Source of the DNA: DASSUW01 sp963774155
GTDB taxonomy: Bacteria > Actinomycetota > Thermoleophilia > Solirubrobacterales > Solirubrobacteraceae
Assembly: GCA_963774155.1 (NCBI GenBank)
Contig: CAVZDW010000012.1
Coordinates: 372,001 to 436,000, forward strand
Reading direction: 5' to 3'
Length of the DNA stretch: 64,000 nt
Both the position numbers and the translations under genes were made by a program. How positions within the stretch are numbered: the stretch's first letter is position 1; each line of letters starts with the position of its first letter. This document shows, one piece after another, positions 33,085 through 42,837 of this stretch. The notes under the pieces were generated by a model. That model saw only the letters and a program-made list of their open reading frames with translations, did not search any database and was not told where the DNA came from.

Positions 33085-36000
33085 CTAGCCGACTTCGTCG
33101 CCCACGGGCCGCTCGCTGGCCTCGCGGACGGCGGCGCGGACTCGCTCGGAGGCCGCCTCCAGCGGGTTCGCCGACGTGCCGTTGGGCGCCGGCGGTGCGG
33201 GCTTGGCCCGCTTGGCGCGTGGCTTGGCGGCCGCCTTTGCCTTGGCCGGAGCCTTGGCGCGCGGCGCCCGCTTGGGCTTCGCCGGCGCCTCGGCGACCAT
33301 GGCCTCGACGACCTCGGCGACCTCGGGAGCAGGCTTGGCGCGCCGGGCGCGGGCCGGCTTCTTGACCGGCGGCTCGACCGCCTCGACTGCCGCGCCTCGA
33401 CGACCGAGGGCGCCTCGACGACCTCCGGGGCCGGCGTCACACGACGCGTGCGGCGCGGCTTGGCCGGAGCCTCGACCGGCTCGGCCGCCTCGACGACCTC
33501 GGGCGCAGGCTTCGCGCGCCGGGAGCGAGCCGGCTTCTTGACGGGCGCCTCGAGACCGTCGGGGTCCGCCGAGGCGCGCCGCCGCGAGCGGCGCGCGGGC
33601 TTGGCCGGCGCGTCGCCCTCGGAACCCTCACGACCGTCGGAACCGCCCTCGGCGGCCGCGACACCCTCGCGAGCGGGCGGCTTCGCCCGCCGCCGGCGCG
33701 CGGGCCTGGCCGGCGCGTCCGCGCGGTCCTCGCCGCCGCCCCCGGCCAACACGAGATCCTCGGCCACGGCGCCGACGACCTCGGGCGCGCCCGCGGCCTC
33801 GCCGGGAGCCTTCTTCCGCCGCCGCCGCTTCGACCGGCCCTTGCCGCCCTTCGGGAAGTTGCGCAGGAGCTCGCGCGCCAGGGCGGCCGGCTTGCGCGAC
33901 ATCCGCGTGCGGGCGCCGTTGACCACCTCGCCGGCCTCGGCCGTGTGCGGGAGCGCGGCCGCCAGCAGCGCCGCCGCCAGCCGCCGGTCCTGCTGCCGGG
34001 CGGCGTGCACCAGCCGCCGCGCGTTGCGCGCGTGGGCGCCGCCGGAGGAGTTCACGAGCAGCCCGAGCAGCCGCTTGGTCTCGGGCCAGCGCTGGACGGC
34101 GTACTCCTCGTGGACGTCGCGCGTCATGTTGGCGCAGCGCCAGATCCAGTTGTTCGCCTGGTCGCGGCGGCCGATCTTCTTCTCGGCGAGCGCCTGGAGC
34201 ACGACCTTCACGCCCTCGCGCTTGTCATCGCGGGGCCAGCTCTCGACGAAGTCCAGCGCGCGGTCGAAGGCCTCGGCGTCGCGGCCGCCGGCGATCTCCT
34301 GCAGCGCCTTGAGCCGCAGCTGCGGGTTCTTGTTGCGCTCGACGGCGGTCGTCAGGAACGTGCGCTTGAGCTCGCCGCCCTGATCGAAGTGGAGCATCGC
34401 CCGCGCGCGGCGCCAGCCGTTGGGCGCGACCCGGGCGCCGGCCAGCGCGGCCCACTGGACCTGCTCGCCGTAGTCGAGATGCTCGACGGCGATCCGCCAC
34501 AGCTCGCGCTCGAAGACCTCGATCCGGCGGTTCTCGTCGGCCGTCACGGGGAGCACGCGACGCTCGACCCGCAGACGCCGGCCGCGGCCGCGGCGCACCG
34601 GGCCGACCACGATCGCGCCGCCGCGGTAGACGTCGCGATCGAGGAGCGAGTGCAGCGTCACCACCGGGTCGTCGTGCTTGGTCGCCGGATGCACGAAGTC
34701 GACGACGATGCCGGCCTCCTTGCCCGGATGGCGGCGCGTCACGCGACCCACGCGCTGCTGGTAGATGCGCTTGGACGCCGTCGGCGCGAGGTGCATGCAG
34801 ACGGTCGCGCGCGGTGAGTTCCAGCCCTCGGCGAGGAGCTGCGCGTTGACCAGCACGTCGATGGCGCCGCTCTCGTAGCGGGCGAGGATCGAGGCCAGCT
34901 CGCGCTTGCGCGTCTCGCCCGAGACCGCCTGGGCCTTCAGGCCCAGGTCGCGGAACGCCTGGGCGACGTTGTACGCGTGCCGCACACCCGCCGCGTAGAC
35001 GACGCCCGGCACGCCGTTGAAGCGCGTCTTGTAGAGATCCGCCACGGCCAGGTTGAACGGCAGCTGATCGAGCAGCTCGGCCAGCATCTCCTGGTCGAAC
35101 TCGGTGTCGACCTCGCCGCGGCGCAGCGGCACCTTGGCGATCGTCCGCACGCCCGGGCCCGGCGGGATCCGCACGCAGCGCAGCGGCGAGATGACGCCGC
35201 GGCGCGCGGCCTGCGCGAGGTCGAAGCGCGAGGTCTGGGTCGGGAAGAGGTCGGTGACGTGGCGGGCGATGAGCGCGCCCGTCGCCGTCATGCCGATGAA
35301 GATCGGGCCGGCCCACTGGCGGATCGAGCCGGAGGTCTTCTCGCCCAGCGCGGTGTGCGCCTCGTCGCAGATGACGATCGTGTACGCGTCGGAGATCTTC
35401 CCGGCGTTGCGCACGAACCACTGGTAGGTCTCGACCGTGACCGGCCCGTCGGTGCGGTCCTGGCCTTTCAAGAGCGCCGGAGCGATCCGGTCCTTGTAGC
35501 CGCGGTCGCGCAGCTCGCCGTGGAACTGGTCGACGAGGTTGCGGCGGTGGGTCAGGATGAGAACCCCACCGGTCCGCGACGCCTCCACGAAGCCGAGCGC
35601 GGCGACCGTCTTGCCGGCGCCCGTGGCGTGCTCGAACCAGAAGCGCTTGCCCGCGTTGGGATCCTCCGGCGCCTCGGGGAGCTGCTCGTCGTCGTCTCCG
35701 GACGACGACTCGTCCCAGTCCTGCGGCTCCTCGGGCTCGTCGTCGTCGTCGTCGAGGTCCTCCTCGCCGGGGATGCCGGCCGGGGCGAGCACCGGCTCGG
35801 CGACCGGCCCGCCGTTGCCGTTCCCGGTGCGCTGGCCCTCCGCGTAGAGCGCGGTGAGCGTGCCGGACAGCGCGTCGACCTGATGGGCGGAGAGCACCGT
35901 GCCGTCGACCAGCGACGGCTCATCCTGGCTCAGCAGGCGCTCGAGGCCGAGCAGCAGCGAGAAGTTCCGCCGCCACGTCACCGACGGCGCCGTCAGCCCG

Positions 36001-36179
36001 GCATCGAGCTCCGCGAGCGCAGCGTCGAACGCCCGCCGGTGGGGTGTGCCGGGCGCGAGCAGCGACGCGGCATCCTCGCCCTCGGGGAGGAGCGGCTCGC
36101 GCGTGAACTTCGACGCGCGGGCGATGTCGTCGGGTGAAGGGAACGTGGCCGTCATGGCCACTGAAGTGGACTCAGCCAT
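33085..36179 (-). CDS. DEAD/DEAH-type SF2 helicase with basic repeat tail (late frameshift)
   Basis: About 1030 residues. After an N-terminal domain and an acidic tract (about 138-166) comes the helicase core: motif I HATGAGKT (184-191), DEAH (272-275), GMTATG, and QRVGRVTRR. After roughly residue 770 the tail is Lys/Arg/Ala/Pro-rich with repeats like KKPARSRRAKPAPEVVEA, resembling histone-H1-type tails. Near 33396-33402 the repeat pattern jumps frame; the second frame gives EPPVKKPARARRAKPAPEV and ends ASERPVGDEVG at 33085. If the frame does not shift, the protein reads through the repeat to 33012 and ends in an unrelated tail. The start may instead be the ATG at 36155. Confidence 0.82.
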
Positions 36180-36339
36180 ACAGGCGGGATTCGGGTCAAA
36201 AGACCGCGGTCAACTGCGTCGCGGACTCGGGCGCTGCGGGGAACCTTGGGCTCGGAGGGAACCGGGCGCTGCTCTCCGGCTCTCCGTGCGATCGTCCCTG
36301 CGAGGCGACACCTATTCAAGCAGGTCCGCGCCGATCTGC

Positions 36340-36345
36340 CACCCT
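36340..36345 (+). promoter_or_regulatory. -10-like box (CACCCT) before the TlpA-like gene
   Basis: CACCCT is followed by 7 nt (GAGGCCC) and the ATG at 36353, the geometry of the window's other putative leaderless genes. The rest of the 173 nt between the helicase and this gene (36180-36352) shows no convincing ORF or RNA. Confidence 0.35.
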
Positions 36346-36352
36346 GAGGCCC

Positions 36353-36928
36353 ATGCGTCGCGCCCTCGTCGTGCTCGCCACCGTGGCCATCGTCGCCGTC
36401 GTGGTGATCGGGCTCGGTCAGGCCGGCGGCGGCGAGCGGGACGAGGCCGAGCCGTTCGACCTCGCCCAGGCCAAGCAGCAGCTGGCCGGCGCGCCGGCCC
36501 CGCTCGCGGCGCTCCACGACGAGTCCAGCGAGATCCTCGACGGCGGCGTCGACGCGTTCGAGGCGCGGATGACCGAGCTGGAGGGGACGCCGATCGTGAT
36601 CAACAAGTGGGCCTCGTGGTGCCGTCCCTGCCGTGCCGAGTTCCCGATCTTCCAGCAGGTCGCGACCGACCGCGGCAAGGAGATCGCCTTCCTCGGCGTC
36701 AACGGCGGCGACAAGCTGCCCGCCGCGGAGAAGTTCCTCGCCGAGCGGCCGCTGCCGTACCCGTCCTACGAGGACCCCGACGAGGAGATCGCCCGGGAGC
36801 TCAAGGCGGCGAAGTTCTACCCCATGACGATCTTCATCGACGCGCGCGGGAAGCGGTTCACCAAGGCCGGCGAATACACGACCCGCGAAGAGCTCGAGCG
36901 CGACATCAAGCAGTATCTCGGCACGTGA
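36353..36928 (+). CDS. TlpA/ResA-like membrane-anchored thioredoxin-fold protein
   Basis: 191 residues. An N-terminal hydrophobic anchor (ALVVLATVAIVAVVVIGLG) is followed by an exported thioredoxin fold: INKWASWCRPCRAEFPIFQQV (active site WCRPC) and the cis-Pro in FYPMTIFID. Such proteins reduce disulfides outside the membrane, often for cytochrome c maturation, fitting the ccm genes earlier in the window. The next gene overlaps its stop (GTGA). Confidence 0.9.
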   Translation: MRRALVVLATVAIVAVVVIGLGQAGGGERDEAEPFDLAQAKQQLAGAPAPLAALHDESSEILDGGVDAFEARMTELEGTPIVINKWASWCRPCRAEFPIFQQVATDRGKEIAFLGVNGGDKLPAAEKFLAERPLPYPSYEDPDEEIARELKAAKFYPMTIFIDARGKRFTKAGEYTTREELERDIKQYLGT

Positions 36929-37905
36929 ACCAGCTCCGCGTCGACCCGCTCACCGGCTTGCGCAGCATCATCGCGGCGGCCCGCGCCGATCGCCCCGGCG
37001 GGGGCTTCGCGATCGATCCGCCGGATCCCATCGACGCCGCGAAGGACCCGTTCGCCCCGGGCCACGAGGACCAGACGCCGCCCGAGGTCTACGCCGTGCG
37101 CCCGAACGGCAGCGGGCCGGACACGCCCGGCTGGAACGTCCGCGTGGTGCCGAACCTCTACCCCGCGCTGACCGCCGACGCCGAGGAGCCCGAGCCGGAG
37201 GCCAACCCGGACCTCTACACCGCGCAGGCCGCCGCCGGCTACCACGAGGTGATCGTCAACGCCCCCGATTCCGTCAGCTCACTTACAGACCTCGACGCCC
37301 GGCAGGTCGGCGTGGCGGTCGAAGCGTGGCGGTCGCGCATGCGCGACCACGCGGGGTGCGCCTGCCGGCACCTGATCGTCAACGAGCGGCGCGAGGCCGG
37401 GGCCTCGCTCCCGCACACCCACGCGCAGCTCTACGCGCTGCAGTTCGTGCCCGCCGCGATCGCCCGCGAGCGCGAGCGCTTCACCGCCTACGCGACCCGC
37501 ACCATGGGCGGCAACCTGCTCGGCGACCTCGTGCAGGAGGAGGTCCGCCGCCGCGACCGGATCGTGGCCATCGACGACGAGGCGGTCGCCATGGCGCCCT
37601 ACGCCTCGCGCGTCCCGTTCCAGCTGATGATCGCGCCGCGCCGCCCGCGAGCGCGCTTCGAGGACGACGGCCCGCTCGGCGCCACGCTCCTCCACGACGT
37701 GCTCTCCCGGCTCAAGCGGCGCATGGGCGCGAGCCCGCCGCTCAACCTCTGGGTGCGCACCGCGCCGGCCGGGGCCGAGCACTTCTGCTGGCGGATCGAC
37801 ATCCTCCCGCGGCTCACGCATCTGGCCGGGCTCGAGCTCGGCACGGGGGTCAATCTGTGCATCACGTCGCCCGAGCAGGCCGCCGCCGAGCTTCGCGACA
37901 TTTGA
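36925..37905 (+). CDS. Galactose-1-phosphate uridylyltransferase-like (HIT superfamily) protein
   Basis: 326 residues. The nucleotidyl-transfer site is SLPHTHAQLYAL, a variant of the GalT HPHSQ motif, and the first domain holds NLYPAL and YHEVIVNAPDS. The two-domain GalT fold is likely. The actual sugar or nucleotide substrate is unknown; no other Leloir gene is near. GTG start overlapping the TlpA-like gene's stop. Confidence 0.82.
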   Translation: MNQLRVDPLTGLRSIIAAARADRPGGGFAIDPPDPIDAAKDPFAPGHEDQTPPEVYAVRPNGSGPDTPGWNVRVVPNLYPALTADAEEPEPEANPDLYTAQAAAGYHEVIVNAPDSVSSLTDLDARQVGVAVEAWRSRMRDHAGCACRHLIVNERREAGASLPHTHAQLYALQFVPAAIARERERFTAYATRTMGGNLLGDLVQEEVRRRDRIVAIDDEAVAMAPYASRVPFQLMIAPRRPRARFEDDGPLGATLLHDVLSRLKRRMGASPPLNLWVRTAPAGAEHFCWRIDILPRLTHLAGLELGTGVNLCITSPEQAAAELRDI

Positions 37906-37936
37906 GGCAAAGCGGCTGGAAGCCGACAAGAGGAGG

Positions 37937-40249
37937 GTGACCCCGAGCCACAGCCGTGCCGCCGCCCTCCTCGGTGCTCTCACCGCGCTGGCCGGGCTCC
38001 TGCTGCTGCTCGGGATCGGACCCCTCGCGGGAGCACCCGCTCCGCTGGCCGCCTGGCTCGTCCTCGCGGGCCTGGGGCTGATCTGGCTGGGCATCGACGC
38101 CGGCCGCAGCGGCGACCGCGCCGCCGATGCCCTCCAGGCGCGCGACCGCGCCGAGTCCGCCCGCCGCGCGGCGGACGCGCGCTCGCGCGAGCTGGCCGAT
38201 CACTCGGGCGACGTGCTGGCCACCATCGGGCCCGACGGACTCGTCCGGGAGGTCTCCGAGAACTGCCGCGAGCTGCTCGACCTCGCGCCCGGCACGCTCG
38301 CCGGCACGCGCGGCGCCGACCTCGTGCACCCGGGCGACTCGACCACCACCGTGGCGGCCATGCGCCGCCTGGTCGGCGGTGAGGACGCCGTGGCCGTCAC
38401 GGTCCGCCTGCGCCGCGCCGACGGCGCCTGGCGCTGGGCCGAGGCCCGGCTGCTGGCCGTCCGCGACGCGCAGGGCCTCGCCGAGGTCCACGTCACGATC
38501 CGCGACGTCCACGCGCGCGCCGAGGCCGAGCGCGCGAAGGCCGAGGCCGAGGCCCGCTTCCGCACCGCGTTCGAGGACGCCCCGATCGGCATGGCCATCG
38601 CCACCATCGACGGGCGCTTCCTGCAGGTCAACCGGGCGCTGTGCGCGTTCACCGGGCGCGAGCACGACGAGCTCGAGGGCACGCCGATCGTGCGGTTGAT
38701 GCACCCCGACGACCGCGCCGACGAGGACGAGGCGATCGCCCGGCTCGGCCGCGGCGACCGCAGCGCGGTGCGCGGCGAGCGGCGCTGGCTGCACGCCGCC
38801 GGCACGGTCCTCTGGGCCGCCATCAACGCGACGCTCGTGCGCGACGCCGCCGGCGAGCCGCAGCACATCCTGCTCCAGGTCCAGGACATCACCGAGCGGC
38901 GCCGCTACGAGACCGAGCTGCGCTACCTCGCCGACCACGATCCGCTGACCGGCCTCCTCAACCGGCGCGCCTTCACGCGCGAGCTGGAGGCCCACATCGA
39001 GCACGTCCGCCGCTACGGCGCCACCGGCGCGACGCTGGTGCTCGACCTCGACCACTTCAAGAACATCAACGACACGCTCGGCCACGGCACCGGCGACGAG
39101 CTGATCGTCTCGCTCGCGGACGCCCTGCGCGGCGGGCTCGGGGACCGCCCGTCGATCGCCCGGCTGGGCGGCGACGAGCTGGCCATCCTCCTGCCCGAGG
39201 GCGACGAGGAGGACGTCCAGCACGCGGCCGAGGTCATCCTCGACGCCGTGCGCGGGCAGCGCGTGCCCAGCCCCTCGGGCCGCCTGCGCACGGTCAGCGC
39301 GAGCATCGGCATCGCCCGCTTCGACGAGCCCGGCCTCGAGGCCGACGACCTCCTCGCCAACGCCGACCTCGCCATGTACGAGGCCAAGGAGGCCGGCCGC
39401 GACCGCGCGGTCGCCTACCGCAGCGCCGGCCGCAGCACCGACGGCCGCGTCTCGTGGCCGGACGTCATCCGCGACGGGCTCGACGAGGATCGCTTCGTGC
39501 TCCAGGCCCAGCCGATCATGAACCTCGCCACCGGCGACGTCGGCCAGTTCGAGCTGCTCCTGCGCCTGCGCGACCCGTTCGGCGAGCTGATCTCGCCCGC
39601 CGCCTTCCTGCCCGCCGCCGAGCGCTACGACCTGATCGGTGCGATCGACCGCTGGGTGGTCTCGCGCTCGATCGCGATGCTGGCCGAGGAGAACCGCCGC
39701 GGACGCCGGCTGACCTTCGAGATCAACATCTCGGGCCGCTCGACGGGCGACGCGGACCTGCTGGCGCTGATCGAGGGCGAGCTGCGCACCCACGAGGTCG
39801 ACCCCGCCCAGGTCATCTTCGAGATCACCGAGACCACGGCGGTGGCCAACATCCCGCGCGCGCAGGCGTTCGCCAACCGCCTCGCCGCGCTCGGCTGCCG
39901 CTTCGCGCTCGACGACTTCGGCGCCGCCTTCGCCTCCTTCTACTACCTCAAGCACCTCCCGTTCGACTACCTCAAGATCGACGGCGAGTTCGTGCGCGGC
40001 TGCGTGACCGACCGGACCGACCAGCTCGTCATCAAGGCCGTGGTCGACATCGCCCGCGGCCTCGGCAAGCGCACGGTGGCCGAGATGGTCGGCGACGAGG
40101 AGACGCTCAACCTCGTGCGCGAGCTCGGCGTGGACTTCGTGCAGGGCTTCCACCTCGGGCGCCCGGCGCCGCTGGCCCGGTGGCTCGTGGACCGCAAGCC
40201 GGCCACGAGGGACCGCCCGGCACGGGCGGTTAATACGCTGGCCCGGTGA
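37937..40249 (+). CDS. Membrane PAS-PAS-GGDEF-EAL protein
   Basis: 770 residues. Two N-terminal helices (about 8-30 and 36-52) are followed by a coiled stretch, two PAS domains (second near FRTAFEDAPIGMAIATIDGRF), a GGDEF domain whose signature is GGDEL (411-415) after DPLTGLLNRRAF, and an EAL domain with ELL (539-541), FEINISG, ALDDFG, DYLKIDG and QGFHLGRP. The EAL side keeps its acidic residues and Lys; the GGDEL change may still be active or may only bind GTP. The GTG abuts an AGGAGG sequence with almost no spacing, which is odd for initiation. Confidence 0.88.
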   Translation: MTPSHSRAAALLGALTALAGLLLLLGIGPLAGAPAPLAAWLVLAGLGLIWLGIDAGRSGDRAADALQARDRAESARRAADARSRELADHSGDVLATIGPDGLVREVSENCRELLDLAPGTLAGTRGADLVHPGDSTTTVAAMRRLVGGEDAVAVTVRLRRADGAWRWAEARLLAVRDAQGLAEVHVTIRDVHARAEAERAKAEAEARFRTAFEDAPIGMAIATIDGRFLQVNRALCAFTGREHDELEGTPIVRLMHPDDRADEDEAIARLGRGDRSAVRGERRWLHAAGTVLWAAINATLVRDAAGEPQHILLQVQDITERRRYETELRYLADHDPLTGLLNRRAFTRELEAHIEHVRRYGATGATLVLDLDHFKNINDTLGHGTGDELIVSLADALRGGLGDRPSIARLGGDELAILLPEGDEEDVQHAAEVILDAVRGQRVPSPSGRLRTVSASIGIARFDEPGLEADDLLANADLAMYEAKEAGRDRAVAYRSAGRSTDGRVSWPDVIRDGLDEDRFVLQAQPIMNLATGDVGQFELLLRLRDPFGELISPAAFLPAAERYDLIGAIDRWVVSRSIAMLAEENRRGRRLTFEINISGRSTGDADLLALIEGELRTHEVDPAQVIFEITETTAVANIPRAQAFANRLAALGCRFALDDFGAAFASFYYLKHLPFDYLKIDGEFVRGCVTDRTDQLVIKAVVDIARGLGKRTVAEMVGDEETLNLVRELGVDFVQGFHLGRPAPLARWLVDRKPATRDRPARAVNTLAR

Positions 40250-41166
40250 TCTGGATCGCCCTCGCCATCGCCGCGTCGATCGCGGCGGGGGTGGAGGCGG
40301 AGCGGCGGGCGGGGGCAGCGGCGGGCCGGCTGGCACGGCGGATCCTGACGTTCCTGCTCTACGTGGTGATGCCGATCGTCGCGTTCTTCAACATCGCGCG
40401 GCTCGAGGTGAGCGCGGACCTCGGCGTCGGCATCGCGCTGGGCTGGGTCGCGCTCGTGCTCACCGCGCTGTGCGGCTGGCTGATCGGACGCAGGCTGCTG
40501 CATCTGGAGCCGCCGTCGGCCGGCGTGCTGGCGATCTCGGGCCTGCAGGCCAACACCGGCCTCCTGGGCCTCGCCGTGGTCGCGGCCCTGCTCGGCTTCG
40601 ACCACCTCTCCGAGGGCGTCGTCTACGACGCGCTCGTGCAGCAGCCGGTGTTCTTCGTCGGCTCGTTCGCCATCGCCGCCGCGACGGGGACCAGGGCCGG
40701 GGAGACCGTCCGGCAGCGGGTGCGGGCGTTCTTCGTCCGCAACCCGCCGCTCATCGCCGTGTTCCTCGGGCTCGTGGCGCCTGACGCCCTGGCGCCCGAC
40801 GTGCTGGTCGACGCCGCGCGGCTCCTCGTCCTCAGCGTGCCGGTGCTCGGCTTCTTCGCCATCGGCGTCACGCTGGCCGAGGAGGCCGAGGAGGGCGCCA
40901 TGAAGTTCCCGCCGCCGCTCACGCCGGGGATCGGGACCGCGATCCTCCTGCGCGGCGTGGTCGCGCCCGGGCTCCTGTTCCTCCTGGCCGCGCCGTTCAT
41001 CGACCTGCCGGCCGCCTTCCTGCTCATGGCCGCGATGCCGGCCGGGCTCCACATCGTCGTCCTCGCCCATGTCTACGGACTCGACGTCCCCTTCGCGGCC
41101 GGCCTGATCGTGTGGACGACCATGGTCACGGTGCCGGTCCTGCTCGTCGCTTCCGTCATCGTCTGA
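40246..41166 (+). CDS. AEC (auxin efflux carrier)-family transporter
   Basis: 306 residues, about ten hydrophobic segments. The unwound-helix segments LLYVVMPIVAFFNIARL and SGLQANTGLLGLAVVAALLG, and LIVWTTMVTVPVLL at the end, are typical of bacterial malonate/auxin-efflux-carrier family permeases. Substrate unknown. The GTG overlaps the upstream stop (GTGA), so it may be c-di-GMP-operon linked. Confidence 0.85.
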   Translation: MIWIALAIAASIAAGVEAERRAGAAAGRLARRILTFLLYVVMPIVAFFNIARLEVSADLGVGIALGWVALVLTALCGWLIGRRLLHLEPPSAGVLAISGLQANTGLLGLAVVAALLGFDHLSEGVVYDALVQQPVFFVGSFAIAAATGTRAGETVRQRVRAFFVRNPPLIAVFLGLVAPDALAPDVLVDAARLLVLSVPVLGFFAIGVTLAEEAEEGAMKFPPPLTPGIGTAILLRGVVAPGLLFLLAAPFIDLPAAFLLMAAMPAGLHIVVLAHVYGLDVPFAAGLIVWTTMVTVPVLLVASVIV

Positions 41167-41179
41167 GGCCGATGCGCGC

Positions 41180-41593
41180 GTGGTGCAGCGGGTGAGCCGG
41201 GCCTCGGTCGACGTCGACGGCGAGCGGGTGGGCGAGATCGGACCGGGTCTGCTCGTGCTGCTCGGGATCACGCACGCGGACACGGCGGCCGACGCCGACA
41301 AGCTGGCCGACAAGGTGCGTGCGCTGCGCATCTTCCCGGACGCCGACGGGCGCATGAACGAGCCGCTCGGCGAGGACCGCGGCGTGCTCTGCGTCTCCCA
41401 GTTCACGTTGTACGGGGACGCTCGCAAGGGCAACCGCCCGGCCTACGTCGCGGCCGCGCGGCCGGAGCAGGCCGAGCCGCTCTACGAGCGCTTCTGCGAG
41501 CGGCTGGGCGCCCAGCGCGGGGTCTTCGGCGCGCACATGGATGTCGAGCTCGTCAACGACGGCCCGGTGACGCTCCTCGTCGAAGTCCCGTAG
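41180..41593 (+). CDS. dtd: D-aminoacyl-tRNA deacylase
   Basis: From GTG 41180, 137 residues: VQRVSRASVDVDGERVGEIGPGLLVLLGI, the catalytic SQFTLYGD, and NDGPVTLLVE near the end match Dtd. Family members begin MRAVVQRVSRASV. An ATG-CGC-GCG at 41172-41180 would encode MRA but is one base out of frame (gcgtggtg where gcggtggtg is expected), so either translation starts at GTG 41180 or one base is missing. It recycles D-aminoacyl-tRNAs. Confidence 0.9.
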   Translation: MVQRVSRASVDVDGERVGEIGPGLLVLLGITHADTAADADKLADKVRALRIFPDADGRMNEPLGEDRGVLCVSQFTLYGDARKGNRPAYVAAARPEQAEPLYERFCERLGAQRGVFGAHMDVELVNDGPVTLLVEVP

Positions 41594-41606
41594 GCTGCGG
41601 CGCCGT

Positions 41607-42230
41607 ATGCCGCCCGAAGATCGCTTCGTCTGCCGCTTCGCCGCCGAGCCTCCGCAGGAGCCGCTCGCCTCCGGCCGCTGGGCCGAGACCCTGCAGAGCG
41701 AGTTCCTTGCCGCCGCCCTGCGGATCGACACGGAGGGCGTCGAGCTGGGCGACCCGGGCGAGATGAAGTGGTTCCCGGATCGCACCTGGGCCGGCCGCAC
41801 CTTCGTCCCGGTCACCTCGCGCACGGCCAACGGGCTCGACCTCTTCGGCTACGTGTCGTACGTGCCGGGCGAGGGCGAGGACCAGCCCGACGACTTCTAC
41901 TCGTGGGCCGACTTCACCGACGAGACGTCCGACCGCAACCCCGACTGGCAGATGGACCTCTGCGAGGAGGTCATCGGCGGATGGCGCGGCGAGCACGGCG
42001 AGGTCGCGGCCATGACGCTCGTGTGGGGCGTGCCGATGGTCCGCGGCGGCGCCGTCGCGACCGCCGAGCTGGCCGGCCTGGTGGTCGACCAGTGCTCGCT
42101 CGTCCGGGACCGCTGGACGCTGATCGCGCCGGACGCCTACCGCGGGGACTATCTCGAGATCGCGCTCTGGGGCACCTCCGGGTCCGAGCTGGCCCGCGAG
42201 TCGCTCTACGAGGACGACGGCGACGACTGA
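41607..42230 (+). CDS. Hypothetical protein, 207 aa
   Basis: I do not recognise this protein. It is acidic and soluble (rich in Trp, Asp, Glu), with FPDRTWAGRTFVPVTSRTANGLDLFGYVSYV in the first half and DPCSLVRD-like and DYLEIALWGTSGSELARESLYEDD in the second. It starts 13 nt after dtd and overlaps the convergent clpP end by 25 nt. Codon use matches neighbours and reading is uninterrupted, so it should be a real gene. Confidence 0.7.
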   Translation: MPPEDRFVCRFAAEPPQEPLASGRWAETLQSEFLAAALRIDTEGVELGDPGEMKWFPDRTWAGRTFVPVTSRTANGLDLFGYVSYVPGEGEDQPDDFYSWADFTDETSDRNPDWQMDLCEEVIGGWRGEHGEVAAMTLVWGVPMVRGGAVATAELAGLVVDQCSLVRDRWTLIAPDAYRGDYLEIALWGTSGSELARESLYEDDGDD

Positions 42231-42820
42231 CCGTTGCCGTTCCGGTAGTGCATGACCCGGTCGACGAGGCCGAACTCGTGTGCCTGCTCGGGCGTGAAGA
42301 AGCGGTCCCGCTCGAGCGCCTCCGAGATCTCCTCCACGGGCTTGCCCGTGTGGTCGGCGTAGATCTCCTCCACGCGCCGGCGCAGCTCCAGCGCCTCCTT
42401 GGCGTGGATCTGGATGTCGGACGCCTGGCCCTGGAAGCCGCCGCTGGGCTGGTGCACGAGGATGCGCGCGTTGGGCAGCGCCGCGCGCTTGCCGGGCGCC
42501 CCGCCGGCCAGCAGCAGTGAGCCCATCGACATGGCGATGCCGCAGCACGTGGTGGCCACGTCGGGCTTGATGAAGCGCATCGTGTCGTAGATGGCCAGGC
42601 CCGAGTAGACCTGCCCGCCGGGCGAGTTGATGTAGAGGTGGATGTCCTTCTCCGGGTCCTCGGCCTCGAGGTGCAGGAGCTGGGCGACGACGAGGTTGGC
42701 GACGGTGTCGTCGACGGCGCTGCCGAGGAAGATCACGCGCTCGCGGAGGAGCCGCGAGTAGATGTCGAACGACCGCTCACCGCGGGCGTCCTGCTGGATG
42801 ACGACGGGCACGAGGGGCAT
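42206..42820 (-). CDS. clpP: ATP-dependent Clp protease proteolytic subunit
   Basis: 204 residues. Catalytic triad S98 (GIAMSMGSLLL), H123 (ILVHQPSGG), D172 (LERDRFF); IYINSPGG-type oxyanion strand (HLYINSPGGQVYSG). The ATG at 42820 is chosen because MPLVPVVIQQ is the family start, over a TTG seven codons upstream. Its upstream region contains two ArsR-type palindromes. Confidence 0.96.
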   Translation of the reverse strand: MPLVPVVIQQDARGERSFDIYSRLLRERVIFLGSAVDDTVANLVVAQLLHLEAEDPEKDIHLYINSPGGQVYSGLAIYDTMRFIKPDVATTCCGIAMSMGSLLLAGGAPGKRAALPNARILVHQPSGGFQGQASDIQIHAKEALELRRRVEEIYADHTGKPVEEISEALERDRFFTPEQAHEFGLVDRVMHYRNGNGQSSPSSS

Positions 42821-42837
42821 GGCGTGGACTCCGATCC

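Noticed and set aside
36180..36352. Possible structural RNA between the helicase and TlpA-like genes
   Set aside because: No conserved SRP, 6S or RNase P motif recognised; only weak stems seen.
37862..40336. Antisense 824-codon frame over the PAS-GGDEF-EAL gene
   Set aside because: Arg/Gly/Ala/Val repetitive shadow with no fold; the plus-strand frame has clear domains.
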